A DNA stretch of 64,000 bases from Variovorax sp. CF079 (GCF_900101545.1 NZ_FMZU01000001.1:372001-436000), one strand, 5' to 3'. Shown: positions 52,482-62,363, counted from the first letter of the stretch. Numbers and translations are program-made. Notes: generated from the sequence alone by a model not told the origin.

Positions 52482-52667
52482 ATGGAATTCGGCGCCCTCG
52501 GCATCTTCGTTCTCGTCATCAGCTGCGCCTGCAGCTTCCTGCTCGCGCGCTGGCTCGGCAAGCGCCGGCGCGATGCGCGCCGGGAGCGGGAGCGGCGCGC
52601 GGCGGAGGCGGGCCAGAGCCGGCAGGTGCGGCGCGCGAGAGAGCGGGCCAACAACCGTTCGGGCTGA
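52482..52667 (+). CDS. Small membrane protein with basic tail
   Basis: A 61-residue protein: one transmembrane helix (GIFVLVISCACSFLLARWL) and a strongly basic, Arg-rich cytoplasmic tail. It starts two bases after the parC stop. The last codons and the TGA stop fall in a dispersed repeat (52655-52738), so the natural C-terminus may have been changed by insertion of that repeat. Confidence 0.6.
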   Translation: MEFGALGIFVLVISCACSFLLARWLGKRRRDARRERERRAAEAGQSRQVRRARERANNRSG

Positions 52668-52738
52668 GCTTGTCGATGCCTGGTACCGGCTTCGACCTTC
52701 GACCGGCTCAGGACAGGCCGAGCTCAAAGCACGAACGG
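52655..52738. repeat. Palindromic dispersed repeat, copy 2
   Basis: An 84-base element with the same CCGTTCG and CGAACGG ends and the same CTGAGCTTGTCGA and CTTCGACC...GACCGGCTCAGG cores as copy 1 at 3365. It overlaps the end of the 61-residue membrane protein and lies next to the stop of the convergent MBL gene. Confidence 0.8.
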
Positions 52739-52751
52739 TTTGGGATGGGGC

Positions 52752-53846
52752 CTACCTCAGGCTTTCCCACCAGCGCACGTTCGTGCGCGGCCGTCCCACC
52801 GTCAGCACCTCGCCGATCTCCGGCGTCGCAAGCTCGATCTTCTTCGCCTGCGAGAGGTCGGCAATGCGGTCCAGCGGGTCGCGCCAGGTGTGGAAGGCCA
52901 GGTCGAAGGTGCTGTTGTGCACCACGTAGAGCATCTTGCCGCGCAGGTCCTGGAAGGCCTGCACGCTCTGTTCGGGCGTCATGTGCACCGAAGGCCAGTA
53001 GCTGTCGTAGGCGCCGTTTTCCATCAAGGCCAGGTCGAAGCCGCCGAAGCGCTCGCCGATCTGCCTGAAGCCGGGGAAGTAGCCCGAGTCGCCGCTGTAG
53101 AAGATGCGCTCGCCGCCGCTCTGGATGACCCAGGAGGCCCACAGCGTCTTGTTGCGGTCGTTCAGCGTGCGGCCCGAGAAATGCTGCGCCGGCGTCGCCG
53201 TGAGGCCGACGCCGTCGTGCTCCGCGGCCTGCCACCAGTCGAACTCGGCCACGCGCTCGGCCGGCACGCCCATCTCGATCACGCGAGCGCGCACGCCCAG
53301 TGGCACGAAATAGCGCTGCACGCGCTGCGCCAGGTACTCGATGGTCGCCACGTCGAGGTGGTCGTAGTGGTCGTGCGAGAGGATCAGCCCCTCGATCGGC
53401 GGCAGCTGCTCGAGCGTGAGCGGCGGCTGGTGGAAGCGCCGGGGCCCGATCCACTGGAAGGGCGAACTGCGCTCGCTGAACACCGGGTCGATCAGCCAGT
53501 ACTTGCCGCGCAGCTTGAGCAGGTGGGAGGAGTGGCCGAGGCGGATCACATGTGTGCCCTGCGGATCCAGGGCGTCGAGTTGCGCGGTGGTGACGGCGCG
53601 CACGGGAATCGGGTCGACCGGCACGGTGCCGTTCTTGGTGCCCGCGATGAAGCGCGACCAGATCTTCCAGGGGCTCGCGGAGGGCAGGGCCTGCGGATTC
53701 GGCGGATTCTGAAAGCTGCAGCCATTGAACTGCGGCGATGCCGCATAGGGCGTTTCGCAGGCGCCGGTGGAGGTGCTGGCGCAAGCGGCCATGAGGCCGC
53801 AGGCCGCGGCCAGGAGAAGGCTTCTGCAGAGGGTGTCGGCTGTCAT
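52752..53846 (-). CDS. NAPE-PLD-like MBL-fold lipoprotein
   Basis: A 364-residue protein with lipobox LMAAC and a metallo-beta-lactamase fold. The HxHxDH site is LSHDHYDHLD; further ligands are in TPAQHFSG and YSGDSGYF. The arrangement with WIGPRRFHQPP and WASWVI matches the NAPE-hydrolysing phospholipase D/UlaG-like branch, so a phospholipid or acyl-amide is a plausible substrate. It diverges from the patatin gene. Confidence 0.82.
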   Translation of the reverse strand: MTADTLCRSLLLAAACGLMAACASTSTGACETPYAASPQFNGCSFQNPPNPQALPSASPWKIWSRFIAGTKNGTVPVDPIPVRAVTTAQLDALDPQGTHVIRLGHSSHLLKLRGKYWLIDPVFSERSSPFQWIGPRRFHQPPLTLEQLPPIEGLILSHDHYDHLDVATIEYLAQRVQRYFVPLGVRARVIEMGVPAERVAEFDWWQAAEHDGVGLTATPAQHFSGRTLNDRNKTLWASWVIQSGGERIFYSGDSGYFPGFRQIGERFGGFDLALMENGAYDSYWPSVHMTPEQSVQAFQDLRGKMLYVVHNSTFDLAFHTWRDPLDRIADLSQAKKIELATPEIGEVLTVGRPRTNVRWWESLR

Positions 53847-53951
53847 CGCCGCGAGCTTAACCAAATGACTTGCATTCCGGCATAGACCATTTGCGGCATT
53901 GATACCCCTCGCCAAGCGTGAAATATTCCACGCGGAACGACGAGGAGCCGC

Positions 53952-56900
53952 ATGGACGACACCATCCAAGAGCTGGTGGCAACGCGCCGCAAGGCGCTGG
54001 CGGGCGTCGACGACGGCCGCAGGCCCTGGGGCCTGGCCCTGTCGGGCGGCGGCATCCGCAGCGCCACCTTCTGCCTGGGACTGATGAAGGCGCTGGCCGC
54101 GCGCCGGCAACTGCTCAAGTTCGACCTGGTCTCGACCGTCTCGGGCGGCGGCTACATCGGCGCCACCCTGGGCCGGCTCTGTACCGAAGCGAAATCGGCC
54201 GACGAGGTGCGCGACATCGAGCGCGCGCTCGGCGACGTCGATCGCGCGCGCTTCGGCTGGTGGCTGCGCAGCAACGGCCGCTACCTCATTCCGGGCGGGC
54301 TGCGCGACACGCTGTTCGCCAGCGCGCTCTACCTGCGCAACCTGCTGGGCACGCATATCGAGATCGCGATCGCCGCGGGCCTGATCGGCATGGTGCTGGC
54401 CGCCATCAACCTGCTGCTGTGGGACACGGTGTTCCGTGCCGTGGACCTCAACAGCCTGCCCTCGGACGCGCAGGCCGGCGTGACCGATCTCGCAAGCGTG
54501 CAGTCGGTGCGCCTGCTGGTGCAATGGTCGACGCAGTGGCCCACGCTGTGGTTCACGCTGGTCGGTCCCTTCATCGCATCGGTGGTGCTGGCCTGCGCCT
54601 ACTGGTCGGTGCGCGACAAGCCGTCCACCTCGTCGGTGCTGCTGCAGGTGGCGATGTGGTGCGCGCTCGGCGCCGGCGCCTGCTGGATCGGGCCGCGGCT
54701 GGTGCGGCACTACAGCGGGCCGCTCTGGCTCGCGCCCACCTTCGTGGCCTTCGCGCTGTGCTGGGTGGTCGCGCTGCTGTGGGTGCTGTGGCGCAGCAGC
54801 AAGCGCACGCCGGCGCAGCTGCGCAACGAACTGACGGAGGGGCTCGCCGCGGTGATCAACTCGGCATTGCTGATCGTGATGCTGGGCCTGCTCGACCGCA
54901 GCGCCTGGTGGCTCGCGGCCGAAACCCAGCGGGAGCGTGCTTCCTACGGCGCGGCGCTGCTGATCGTGGCAGCGGCGCTGCGCGGCGTGCTGCCGATGCT
55001 GTTGTCGCAGAAGCGCCAGGCGCCCGGCATCGGCAAGACGCTGATGCTGACGCTCGCCAGCCTGTTCGGCCTGCTGCTGGCCTTCTGCCTCGCGGCCTGG
55101 TGGGTCGGCGTGGTCTATTCGGTGGTGCTGCTGCCGGTGTTCACGCCCGAGGGGCTGGACTTCTCGCGCGGCTGGGTCTGGCTCGGCACCATCGCCGTGA
55201 TCGTCGGCAGCTATGCGCTGGTCACCGGACGCAACTTCGGCTTTCTCAACGTCTCCTCGCTGCACATGTTCTACAAGGCGCGCATCGTGCGCGGCTACCT
55301 CGGTGCCGCCAACGCCAAGCGCCTGGGCGCCAGCCCGACGGACGCGGTCTCGGGCCTCGAGCCGCCGCGGGTGCCGGTCGGCGAGGTCGATGCGCGCGAC
55401 GACATCTCGCAGCTTCGCTATGCGCCGCACCTGCATGGCGGACCGGTGCACCTGGCCAACGTCTGCATCAACCAGACGCACGACCCCAAGCAGCGCCTGT
55501 TCAACCGCGACCGCAAGAGCCAGCCGCTCACGATCGGCCCGCTGGGCTGGATGCAGGCCGGCGGCGCCAACTGGGCGCAGGCGCATGGCGACGGCGCGCT
55601 CACGCTTGGCGCATGGACGGCGATCTCGGGCGCGGCCTTCGCGCCCGGGCTCGGCCGGCTCACCAAGCGCGGCATCGCGGCGCTGTCGGTGTTCGCGGGC
55701 CTCAGGCTCGGCTACTGGTGGAACAGCGCCGAAGCCGGCATCGTGCAGCGCGGCGCCGCCGTGCATGCCAGCCCGCTCCTGATGAAGACGCGCTTCATGC
55801 TGCTCGAATGCTTCGGCGCCTTTCCCGGCAGCAGCTCGGCCAACTGGTACCTGAGCGACGGCGGCCATTTCGAGAACACTGGCGCCTACGCGCTGCTGCG
55901 GCAGCAGGCCTCGCTGATCGTGATCGCGGATTGCGGCGCCGATCCGGAGTACCGCTTCTGCGACCTCGAGATCCTGATTCGGCGCGCCCGCATCGACCTC
56001 AACGCCGAGATCACCTTCATGAAGCCGCGGCCCGGCGCCGACTGGGCGCACCTGGGCGCCTTCGGCTCGCTCAACGATCTTGCCTCGCCCCACAGCCAGG
56101 CCTGCCTGGCGCTGGCGCAGGTGCGCTATGCGAGCGGCGCGACGGGGCAGATCGTGCTGGTCAAGCCCAACGTCTCGGCGGCGCTGCCGGTCGACCTGGT
56201 GAATTTCAAGGCTGCCAATCCGCTCTTTCCGCAGCAGCCGACCACCGACCAGTTCTTCGACGAGGCCCAATGGGAGAGCTACTTCCGGCTCGGCGCCGAG
56301 ATCGGCTCGCGCCTCGAAGGCGAGATGCTCGACCAGGTGGCGATGGGCGCGCCCGGGCTCTTCGTGCCCGACGACGGCCAGGCGCAGCCGGCGGCGCGTG
56401 CGGCTGACGCCGACAGCGACGACAAGGACGGCGCCGCCGCACCCACGGCCGGCGCGATGAGCCGGCTGCAGGCCCGCGTGATGAAGGCCGGCGCCGTGAC
56501 CGCATCGGTCGGGCTCGGCACGGCCGCCACCTTCGGCGTCGCGGCCTGGCAGGGCATCGACAGCTGGCGCGTGCAGCGTGCCGAGACGCAGAAGGCCGAG
56601 AACAGCGCGTTCAAGGACCTCACCGAACTCTGGGCCCGCCTGCGCGCCGGCGCCGCCACGACCAGCGAAGCGCCGGCGCTGCTGGCCGCCGAGCTGCTGC
56701 GCACCGGCGATCTGCTGTGCCGCGACGGCAGCGAGAACTTCATGGCGAAGTTCCGGCTCTCGGTGCGCATCGTCGACGATGCCAAACAGGCCTGCACCAA
56801 CGAAGCGCCCGAGCAGCGCACGCCGGCCTGCGCGCGTCTGCTCGACCCCGGCAACGGCATCGACTGCCTGCAGCCGACGCAGGCGCCGGCGTGCGCGCCG

Positions 56901-57506
56901 CGCTACTGGGCGCGCGACTACTCCGGGCAGACGGGTTCCAAGCAGAACTGCAGCGGCACCTTGCCTGAGCCCTGGCCGGTGGTGGTGTGGCTGCGCGATC
57001 GGCTCACCGGGCCGCCCGACGTGCAGGTCGCCGCCGCGCCGCCGCCAGTCGTGCAGGGGGCGCAGCCGCCCTACATGCCGCAGCCAGCCCAGAACGGCGA
57101 AGCGCCGGCGAACGGCACGCCTCCCGCGCCCGCCGCAGTCGCGCCGCCGCCGGCCGGCGTGTGCAACGACACCGTGGTCTACATCCAGACCTACGGCTCC
57201 GCGCTGCGCGACAAGGCCCGCGCGTGGCGCGGACCCTGGCGCGCGCTGGGCGCTTCGGTGCCGCCGATGGAGGACGTGCTCAGCACCTCGCGCCGGGCCG
57301 GACGCTCGCCGCCCACTGGCCATCCCGAGCCCAGCGTGATCATCCGCGACGAGACGGCGCGCGCCTGCGCGCAGGCCCTGGTCCAGACCGCCGCCTCGCC
57401 GACCGGCCAGCCCTGGGTCATCAAGCTGCTGCCGCGCTCGATCAAGGCGGCGCCCGGCGCGATCGAGGTGTGGCTGCCGCGGAGCAAGGACGCGTCGGCG
57501 GGCTGA
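53952..57506 (+). CDS. Large membrane-embedded patatin-like phospholipase
   Basis: A 1184-residue protein. The patatin-type catalytic parts are split: glycine-rich oxyanion loop SGGGIRSA (31-38), nucleophile Ser64 in STVSGGGYIGA, then about seven or eight hydrophobic segments (about 137-160, 200-220, 232-250, 262-281, 300-316, 333-351, 363-395, 408-425), and Asp636 in LSDGGHFENTGAY. A further hydrophobic helix near 850, a Pro/Ala-rich linker and a C-terminal domain follow. Probable membrane phospholipase or acyl hydrolase; substrate unknown. Confidence 0.82.
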   Translation: MDDTIQELVATRRKALAGVDDGRRPWGLALSGGGIRSATFCLGLMKALAARRQLLKFDLVSTVSGGGYIGATLGRLCTEAKSADEVRDIERALGDVDRARFGWWLRSNGRYLIPGGLRDTLFASALYLRNLLGTHIEIAIAAGLIGMVLAAINLLLWDTVFRAVDLNSLPSDAQAGVTDLASVQSVRLLVQWSTQWPTLWFTLVGPFIASVVLACAYWSVRDKPSTSSVLLQVAMWCALGAGACWIGPRLVRHYSGPLWLAPTFVAFALCWVVALLWVLWRSSKRTPAQLRNELTEGLAAVINSALLIVMLGLLDRSAWWLAAETQRERASYGAALLIVAAALRGVLPMLLSQKRQAPGIGKTLMLTLASLFGLLLAFCLAAWWVGVVYSVVLLPVFTPEGLDFSRGWVWLGTIAVIVGSYALVTGRNFGFLNVSSLHMFYKARIVRGYLGAANAKRLGASPTDAVSGLEPPRVPVGEVDARDDISQLRYAPHLHGGPVHLANVCINQTHDPKQRLFNRDRKSQPLTIGPLGWMQAGGANWAQAHGDGALTLGAWTAISGAAFAPGLGRLTKRGIAALSVFAGLRLGYWWNSAEAGIVQRGAAVHASPLLMKTRFMLLECFGAFPGSSSANWYLSDGGHFENTGAYALLRQQASLIVIADCGADPEYRFCDLEILIRRARIDLNAEITFMKPRPGADWAHLGAFGSLNDLASPHSQACLALAQVRYASGATGQIVLVKPNVSAALPVDLVNFKAANPLFPQQPTTDQFFDEAQWESYFRLGAEIGSRLEGEMLDQVAMGAPGLFVPDDGQAQPAARAADADSDDKDGAAAPTAGAMSRLQARVMKAGAVTASVGLGTAATFGVAAWQGIDSWRVQRAETQKAENSAFKDLTELWARLRAGAATTSEAPALLAAELLRTGDLLCRDGSENFMAKFRLSVRIVDDAKQACTNEAPEQRTPACARLLDPGNGIDCLQPTQAPACAPRYWARDYSGQTGSKQNCSGTLPEPWPVVVWLRDRLTGPPDVQVAAAPPPVVQGAQPPYMPQPAQNGEAPANGTPPAPAAVAPPPAGVCNDTVVYIQTYGSALRDKARAWRGPWRALGASVPPMEDVLSTSRRAGRSPPTGHPEPSVIIRDETARACAQALVQTAASPTGQPWVIKLLPRSIKAAPGAIEVWLPRSKDASAG

Positions 57507-57543
57507 TGAAACCCGTCGTGCAGCGGAACATTCGCTCCGAGCT

Positions 57544-57565
57544 TAGGGCCCGTTAACAGGCCCTA
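57544..57565. terminator. Inverted repeat between the patatin and CorA-like genes
   Basis: TAGGGCC and GGCCCTA form a seven-base stem with an eight-base loop where the two convergent genes end; the CorA-like stop is part of it. No T tract, so its termination strength is uncertain. Confidence 0.4.
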
Positions 57566-59266
57566 GTCCGACCCCGGCCGCCAGACCCGCATCAGCACCG
57601 CCAGCTTGGTGCGGAAGGTATGGCGCTCGTCCGAGAGCGCATCCAGAAAGTCCGACAGCCGCTTCGACTTGACCATGGTGTAGACCGTGAGGCAGGTGGT
57701 CAGCACGCCCACCACGGCAAACCACACCAGCTTGCGCGCCAGCGGCGCCTCGGCCTCGGCCAGCAGGTTCATGCCGAGGAAGCCGGTGGTGATGGTGCCG
57801 ATCAGGCCGAACAGCGTGACCACCGTGAGCCGCACCACCGTGTTGGCCTGGCGGCGCAGGCTGTCGGCGTCGAGATACGTGTTCATGTCGGCGATGCGCA
57901 CCTTGACCTCCTCGTAGAGCGGATCGAGCCCGAGGTGCGTGGTGCACAGGTGCGACAGCGCGCGCACCTGCGCCTGTTCCGAGATCTCGTGGAACCAGTA
58001 GCGGTGCGTGAAGCGAAGAAAGCCCTCGAAGCTTGTGCGGATCGCGCGCTTGAAACGCTTGACGCTGGCCACGTCGTGTATGTTGAGCATGCGCAGCGCC
58101 TCGACCAGGCGATCGGAGAACATCAGCAGCGCGGCCTTCTGGAAATGCGCGATCAGGAACAGCAGGAAGTGCTGGTGCCGGAACTGCGCCAGCACGCCGC
58201 GGTCGCGGCAGCAGAAGAATTCGGAGTGCGCGTCGCCGACCACGATGAGCGCGCGGCCGTTGCACATGTAGCGCGTGTTGGGCGCGGCCCCGGCATCGAC
58301 CCAGAAGCGGTCGTAGCAGTATTTCTGCTCGAAGTCGGCCACGTGCTCTTCGGCATAAGGCAGGGGGCCGGAGCCGCCGACCGCAGGCTCGGCCGCGCCC
58401 GTGACCAGGGCCAGGCGGACGAAGTCGTTGCGCGAGAGCCGGCGCGGGTCGTCGAGCGAGAGGTAGGCCATCACCGGCATGCGGTAGTACTCGAGCTGGC
58501 GGAAGCGCAGCTCGCCCGGCTGCTCCGAATGGTCGCTCACCAGCGGCTGCATCAGCCAGGCCCAGTGCGCAGCAATGCGCGGCGCGCGGTGCTCGGCCAC
58601 GTGCGAGAGAAAGGCCTCGCGGTTCTGCACGTCGGAACTCGAAAGCACGCTGCCGTCGCTGCCCAGCCACTCGACGCTATGCATGCAATGCAGCGCAGCG
58701 CCCTGGGCATCCCAGCCGCCGGGATAGGCGCGGCCGAAGCGGTAGAGGATTTCCTGCGCCAGCGGCAGGCTCAGGTCGTCGGCGCCGACCTCCATGTTGA
58801 GCAGCACCACGTCGACGTCGTAGAAGAAGTACAGGTCGACATGCACCACCTGCAGCACGACGGGCGCATCGCCGGGCCGGGCCACCACGCGCACGGCGGC
58901 GATGTCGCGCCGGCGGAAAATGCGCATCGGCGAGTCGCCGCCGTCGGGGCCCCCGGACTGGCGCCGCGCGCGGCCTTCGCCGTAGAGGAAGCGCTGCACG
59001 TAGGGCAGGAAGCTCACGAACTCGTTGTAGTGGCGCTCGTGGAAGCGCTCGCTGTCGCCCGTGTACTCGTCGATCTCCTCGCGCCAGGGAGAAGCGTCGC
59101 CGAGCTCGTGCAGCACGTCCCAGGGGCTGCGGTGCGCGTGGCGGGGCTGCGTCGTCGGCATCAGCCGCAGGGGCCACAACAGGGCCTGGCGCAGATGGCG
59201 CACGGTGGGCGCGGCGCCCGCACTTTCGCCCTGTGTCGCGGTGTCCGGCAGGGTGGTGGTCAGCAT
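57563..59266 (-). CDS. CorA-like membrane protein with long N-terminal domain
   Basis: A 567-residue protein. The C-terminus has two transmembrane helices with the CorA signature GMN between them (TTGFLGMNLLAEAE), preceded by a helical stretch (about 420-490) like the CorA stalk. The N-terminal 400 residues are a large soluble domain not typical of CorA. The product may transport Mg2+ or another cation, or use the pore scaffold for signalling. Convergent with the patatin gene. Confidence 0.75.
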   Translation of the reverse strand: MLTTTLPDTATQGESAGAAPTVRHLRQALLWPLRLMPTTQPRHAHRSPWDVLHELGDASPWREEIDEYTGDSERFHERHYNEFVSFLPYVQRFLYGEGRARRQSGGPDGGDSPMRIFRRRDIAAVRVVARPGDAPVVLQVVHVDLYFFYDVDVVLLNMEVGADDLSLPLAQEILYRFGRAYPGGWDAQGAALHCMHSVEWLGSDGSVLSSSDVQNREAFLSHVAEHRAPRIAAHWAWLMQPLVSDHSEQPGELRFRQLEYYRMPVMAYLSLDDPRRLSRNDFVRLALVTGAAEPAVGGSGPLPYAEEHVADFEQKYCYDRFWVDAGAAPNTRYMCNGRALIVVGDAHSEFFCCRDRGVLAQFRHQHFLLFLIAHFQKAALLMFSDRLVEALRMLNIHDVASVKRFKRAIRTSFEGFLRFTHRYWFHEISEQAQVRALSHLCTTHLGLDPLYEEVKVRIADMNTYLDADSLRRQANTVVRLTVVTLFGLIGTITTGFLGMNLLAEAEAPLARKLVWFAVVGVLTTCLTVYTMVKSKRLSDFLDALSDERHTFRTKLAVLMRVWRPGSD

Positions 59267-59316
59267 CGTGCGAGTGTAGGCAGAAGGCCGACTAGGGGAA
59301 ATCCCTGATGTGGTGC

Positions 59317-59330
59317 TGAAACCGGTTTCA
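59317..59330. promoter_or_regulatory. LacI-type operator upstream of the sugar-acid operon
   Basis: TGAAACCGGTTTCA is a perfect 14-base palindrome with a central CG as in LacI-family sites. It lies 43 bases before the permease start in the region shared with the divergent CorA-like gene. Confidence 0.65.
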
Positions 59331-59373
59331 TACACTTCGTTCCCTCGTATCGAAGTCTTGTCTCCAGAGCGGG

Positions 59374-60072
59374 ATGCACCATCCCGAACTTGCCTCCCCC
59401 GTGAACTACCAATTCCAGTTCGACGCTGTCTTTGCCGCGTGGCCGCTGCTCTTGAAAGGCACCTGGATCACCATCCAGCTCTCGCTCGTCGCCACGCTGC
59501 TGGGCCTGGTGGTGGCCATCTTCTGCGCCTGGGGCAAGACCTCGGGGCCGGGCTGGCTGCGCTTCATCGTGAACGCGTACATCGAGGTGATCCGCAACAC
59601 GCCCTTCCTGGTGCAGCTGTTCTTCTTTTTCTTCGCGCTGCCGGCCATCGGGCTGCGCTGGTCGCCCTACACGGCCGCGCTCACCGCGATGGTGGTCAAC
59701 CTCGGCGCCTATGCGGCCGAGATCGTCCGCGCCGGCATCGAGTCGATTCCCAAGGGCCAGATCGAGGCGGGCAGGGCGCTCAACCTCAAGCCCTGGGAAA
59801 TCTTCCGCTTCGTCATCATCAAGCCGGCGCTCAAGGCCATCTACCCTGCGCTCACCAGCCAGTTCATTTTGCTGATGCTGAGCTCGGCGGTGGTGTCGGT
59901 GATCTCGGCCGACGACCTGACCTCGGTCGCCGCCAACCTGCAGTCGCAGACCTTCCGCAGCTTCGAGATCTACATCGTGGTCGCCGCCATCTACCTGGCG
60001 CTGGCGCTCGCGTTCTCGGCGCTGTTCAAGCTGATTTACCGGCGCACCCTCAACTATCCGGATCGGCGCTGA
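59374..60072 (+). CDS. Polar amino acid-type ABC permease (1)
   Basis: A 232-residue His/Glu/Gln/Arg-type permease with five or so membrane segments; the EAA-type loop is present (GAYAAEIVRAGIESIPKGQIEAGRAL in two parts). First gene of a six-gene operon. ATG 59374 is chosen for the GAGCGGG upstream; a GTG at 59401 is an alternative. Confidence 0.88.
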   Translation: MHHPELASPVNYQFQFDAVFAAWPLLLKGTWITIQLSLVATLLGLVVAIFCAWGKTSGPGWLRFIVNAYIEVIRNTPFLVQLFFFFFALPAIGLRWSPYTAALTAMVVNLGAYAAEIVRAGIESIPKGQIEAGRALNLKPWEIFRFVIIKPALKAIYPALTSQFILLMLSSAVVSVISADDLTSVAANLQSQTFRSFEIYIVVAAIYLALALAFSALFKLIYRRTLNYPDRR

Positions 60073-60077
60073 CCACC

Positions 60078-60731
60078 ATGCGTACCTTCGGTTATCCAGA
60101 GTTCCTGTTCATCCTTGAAGCGGCCAAGTGGACGCTGGCGCTGTCGCTGATCGCCTTCGTAGGCGGCGCCATCCTCGGGCTCGTGATCGCGCTGGCCCGC
60201 ACCTCGGACAGCAAGACCGCGCGTCTTCTTTCCACCGGCTTCATCCAGATCTTCCAGGGCACGCCGCTGTTGCTGCAGCTCTTCCTGATCTTCTTCGGCG
60301 CGCCGGTGCTCGGCTTCGATATCAACCCGTGGATCGCGGCCGGCGTGGCGCTCGTCCTCAACAGCGCGGCCTTCCTCGGCGAGATCTGGCGCGGCTGCAT
60401 CGAGGCCATTCCGCGCGGCCAGTGGGAGGCAGCACAGGCGCTCAACCTCGGCTACGCGAGCCGCATGCGCGACGTGGTGCTGCCGCAGGCCTTCAAGATC
60501 GCGTTGCCGCCGACCGTGGGCTACGTGGTGCAGATCATCAAGGGCACTTCGCTGGCCGCGATCATCGGCTTCACCGAGATCACGCGCGCCGGCCAGATCA
60601 TCAACAACGCGACCTTCCAGCCGCTCTACGTGTTCACGACAGTGGCGGCGATCTACTTCGTCATCTGCTGGCCGCTGTCGCTGGCGGCCGCGCGCATGGA
60701 ACGCCGGCGCGCCCGGGCGCTCGCGCGCTGA
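60078..60731 (+). CDS. Polar amino acid-type ABC permease (2)
   Basis: A 217-residue second permease of the same transporter, with the EAA loop (GEIWRGCIEAIPRGQWEAAQAL). It begins five bases after the first. Two different permeases with one binding protein and one ATPase is the usual layout of the polar amino acid (HisQM/GlnP) family. Confidence 0.88.
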   Translation: MRTFGYPEFLFILEAAKWTLALSLIAFVGGAILGLVIALARTSDSKTARLLSTGFIQIFQGTPLLLQLFLIFFGAPVLGFDINPWIAAGVALVLNSAAFLGEIWRGCIEAIPRGQWEAAQALNLGYASRMRDVVLPQAFKIALPPTVGYVVQIIKGTSLAAIIGFTEITRAGQIINNATFQPLYVFTTVAAIYFVICWPLSLAAARMERRRARALAR

Positions 60732-60777
60732 GCTTGTTTCTCTTTTCGTTTCTGTCCTCAACCCAGGAGACTTCGAC

Positions 60778-61575
60778 ATGACCTTCTTCACCACCCGCCG
60801 TGCGGCCGTCGCAGCGCTCGGCCTCGGCGCCGCACTGACCGCCTTCGCACCCTTCGCATCGGCCCAGACCATGGCCGACATCAAGAAGAAGGGCGAGATC
60901 ACGATCGGCATGCTGGTCGACTTCCCGCCCTACGGCACGACCAATGCCAAGAACGAGCCCGACGGCTACGACGCCGACGTCACCAAGCTGCTGGCCAAAG
61001 ACTGGGGCGTGAAAGCCAACATCGTGCCGGTCACCGGCCCGAACCGCATTCCCTTCCTGCTCACCAACAAGGTCGACCTGCTGGTCGCCTCGCTGGCCGT
61101 GACGCCCGAACGTGCCAAGCAGGTGCAGTTCTCGCAGCCCTACGCGGCCGCGACCATCGTGCTCTACGGCAAGACCGGCGCCAACATCAAGAGCGCGGCC
61201 GACCTGAAGGGCCAGCGCGTGGGCGTGGCCCGCGCCAGCACGCAGGACGTGGCGGTGACCAAGGCCGCGCCCGAAGGCACCGAGATCCGCCGCTTCGACG
61301 ACGACGCCTCGGCCATGCAGGCGCTGATGTCGGGCCAGGTCGATGCGATCGGCTGCTCCGTCACGGTGGCGGCGCAGATCGCCAAGCGGGTGCCGCCCAA
61401 GACCTTCGAAAACAAGTTCACGCTGGTGCAGCAGGCCATGGCGGTGGCGATGCGCCCGGGCCAGGACGACCTGCTGAAGAACGTGAACGAGTTCGTGCAG
61501 AAGAACACGGCCAACGGCGAGCTCAACAAGCTTTACAACAAGTGGCTCCAGACCGATCTGCCGAAATTGAACTAA
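60778..61575 (+). CDS. Periplasmic substrate-binding protein of the ABC importer
   Basis: A 265-residue periplasmic binding protein with signal ending ASA (about residue 29). The type II fold shows [41 protein letters not shown] and [14 protein letters not shown] lies nine bases before the ATG. Ligand is likely a polar amino acid or an amino sugar acid, by context. Confidence 0.88.
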   Translation: MTFFTTRRAAVAALGLGAALTAFAPFASAQTMADIKKKGEITIGMLVDFPPYGTTNAKNEPDGYDADVTKLLAKDWGVKANIVPVTGPNRIPFLLTNKVDLLVASLAVTPERAKQVQFSQPYAAATIVLYGKTGANIKSAADLKGQRVGVARASTQDVAVTKAAPEGTEIRRFDDDASAMQALMSGQVDAIGCSVTVAAQIAKRVPPKTFENKFTLVQQAMAVAMRPGQDDLLKNVNEFVQKNTANGELNKLYNKWLQTDLPKLN

Positions 61576-61580
61576 GCCCC

Positions 61581-62360
61581 ATGACGGACGCAGTCACGAC
61601 CCACGCCGGCACGGAATCGATCATCCGGCTCGAGGCGGTGAACAAGTGGTACGGCACTTTCCAGGTGCTGACCGACATCGATCTCTCGGTGCGCACCGGC
61701 GAACGCATCGTGATCTGCGGGCCCTCGGGTTCGGGCAAGTCGACGTTGATCCGCTGCATCAACCGGCTAGAGACGGTGCAGAAGGGCGAGATCGTGGTCG
61801 ACGGCATCGAGCTCACCGCCGGCGGCAAGAACGTCGACGCGGTGCGCGCCGAGGTCGGCATGGTGTTCCAGCAGTTCAACCTGTTCCCGCACCTCACGAT
61901 CCTGCAGAACTGCACGCTGGCGCCGATGCGCTCGCGCGGCATGAGCAAGGAAGAGGCCGAGGAGGTGGCGATGAAGTACCTCACGCGCGTGCGCATTCCC
62001 GAGCAGGCGCACAAGTACCCGAGCCAGCTGTCCGGCGGCCAGCAGCAGCGCGTGGCGATCGCGCGTGCGCTGTGCATGTCGCCCAAGATCATGCTGTTCG
62101 ACGAGCCCACTTCGGCGCTGGATCCCGAGATGGTCAAGGAGGTGCTCGACACCATGATCGGCCTGGCCGAGGACGGCATGACCATGCTGTGCGTCACGCA
62201 CGAGATGGGCTTTGCGCGCAGCGTGGCCGACCGCGTGATCTTCATGGCCGACGGCAAGATCGTCGAACAGGCGCCGCCGGGCGAGTTCTTCGGCAGCCCG
62301 AAGCACGAGAAGACGCGCCAATTCCTCGGCCAAATTCTCAGCTCGCATCAAGCACACTGA
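61581..62360 (+). CDS. ABC importer ATPase (GlnQ/HisP type)
   Basis: A 259-residue ATPase. Walker [11 protein letters not shown]-loop [11 protein letters not shown], signature [15 protein letters not shown], Walker [13 protein letters not shown] and H-loop [14 protein letters not shown] are all present. It completes the importer and starts six bases after the binding-protein stop. Confidence 0.9.
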   Translation: MTDAVTTHAGTESIIRLEAVNKWYGTFQVLTDIDLSVRTGERIVICGPSGSGKSTLIRCINRLETVQKGEIVVDGIELTAGGKNVDAVRAEVGMVFQQFNLFPHLTILQNCTLAPMRSRGMSKEEAEEVAMKYLTRVRIPEQAHKYPSQLSGGQQQRVAIARALCMSPKIMLFDEPTSALDPEMVKEVLDTMIGLAEDGMTMLCVTHEMGFARSVADRVIFMADGKIVEQAPPGEFFGSPKHEKTRQFLGQILSSHQAH

Positions 62361-62363
62361 GCG

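Noticed and set aside
53952..57323. Long minus-strand frame opposite the patatin gene, joined to the MBL lipoprotein frame
   Set aside because: Only the last 364 residues look like a protein; the rest is an Arg/His-rich shadow of the patatin gene.
59317..59330. IclR/KdgR-type site in the palindrome before the ABC operon
   Set aside because: KdgR sites have an odd-length TGAAAC-N3-GTTTCA form; this one has two central bases (CG), as in LacI-family sites.
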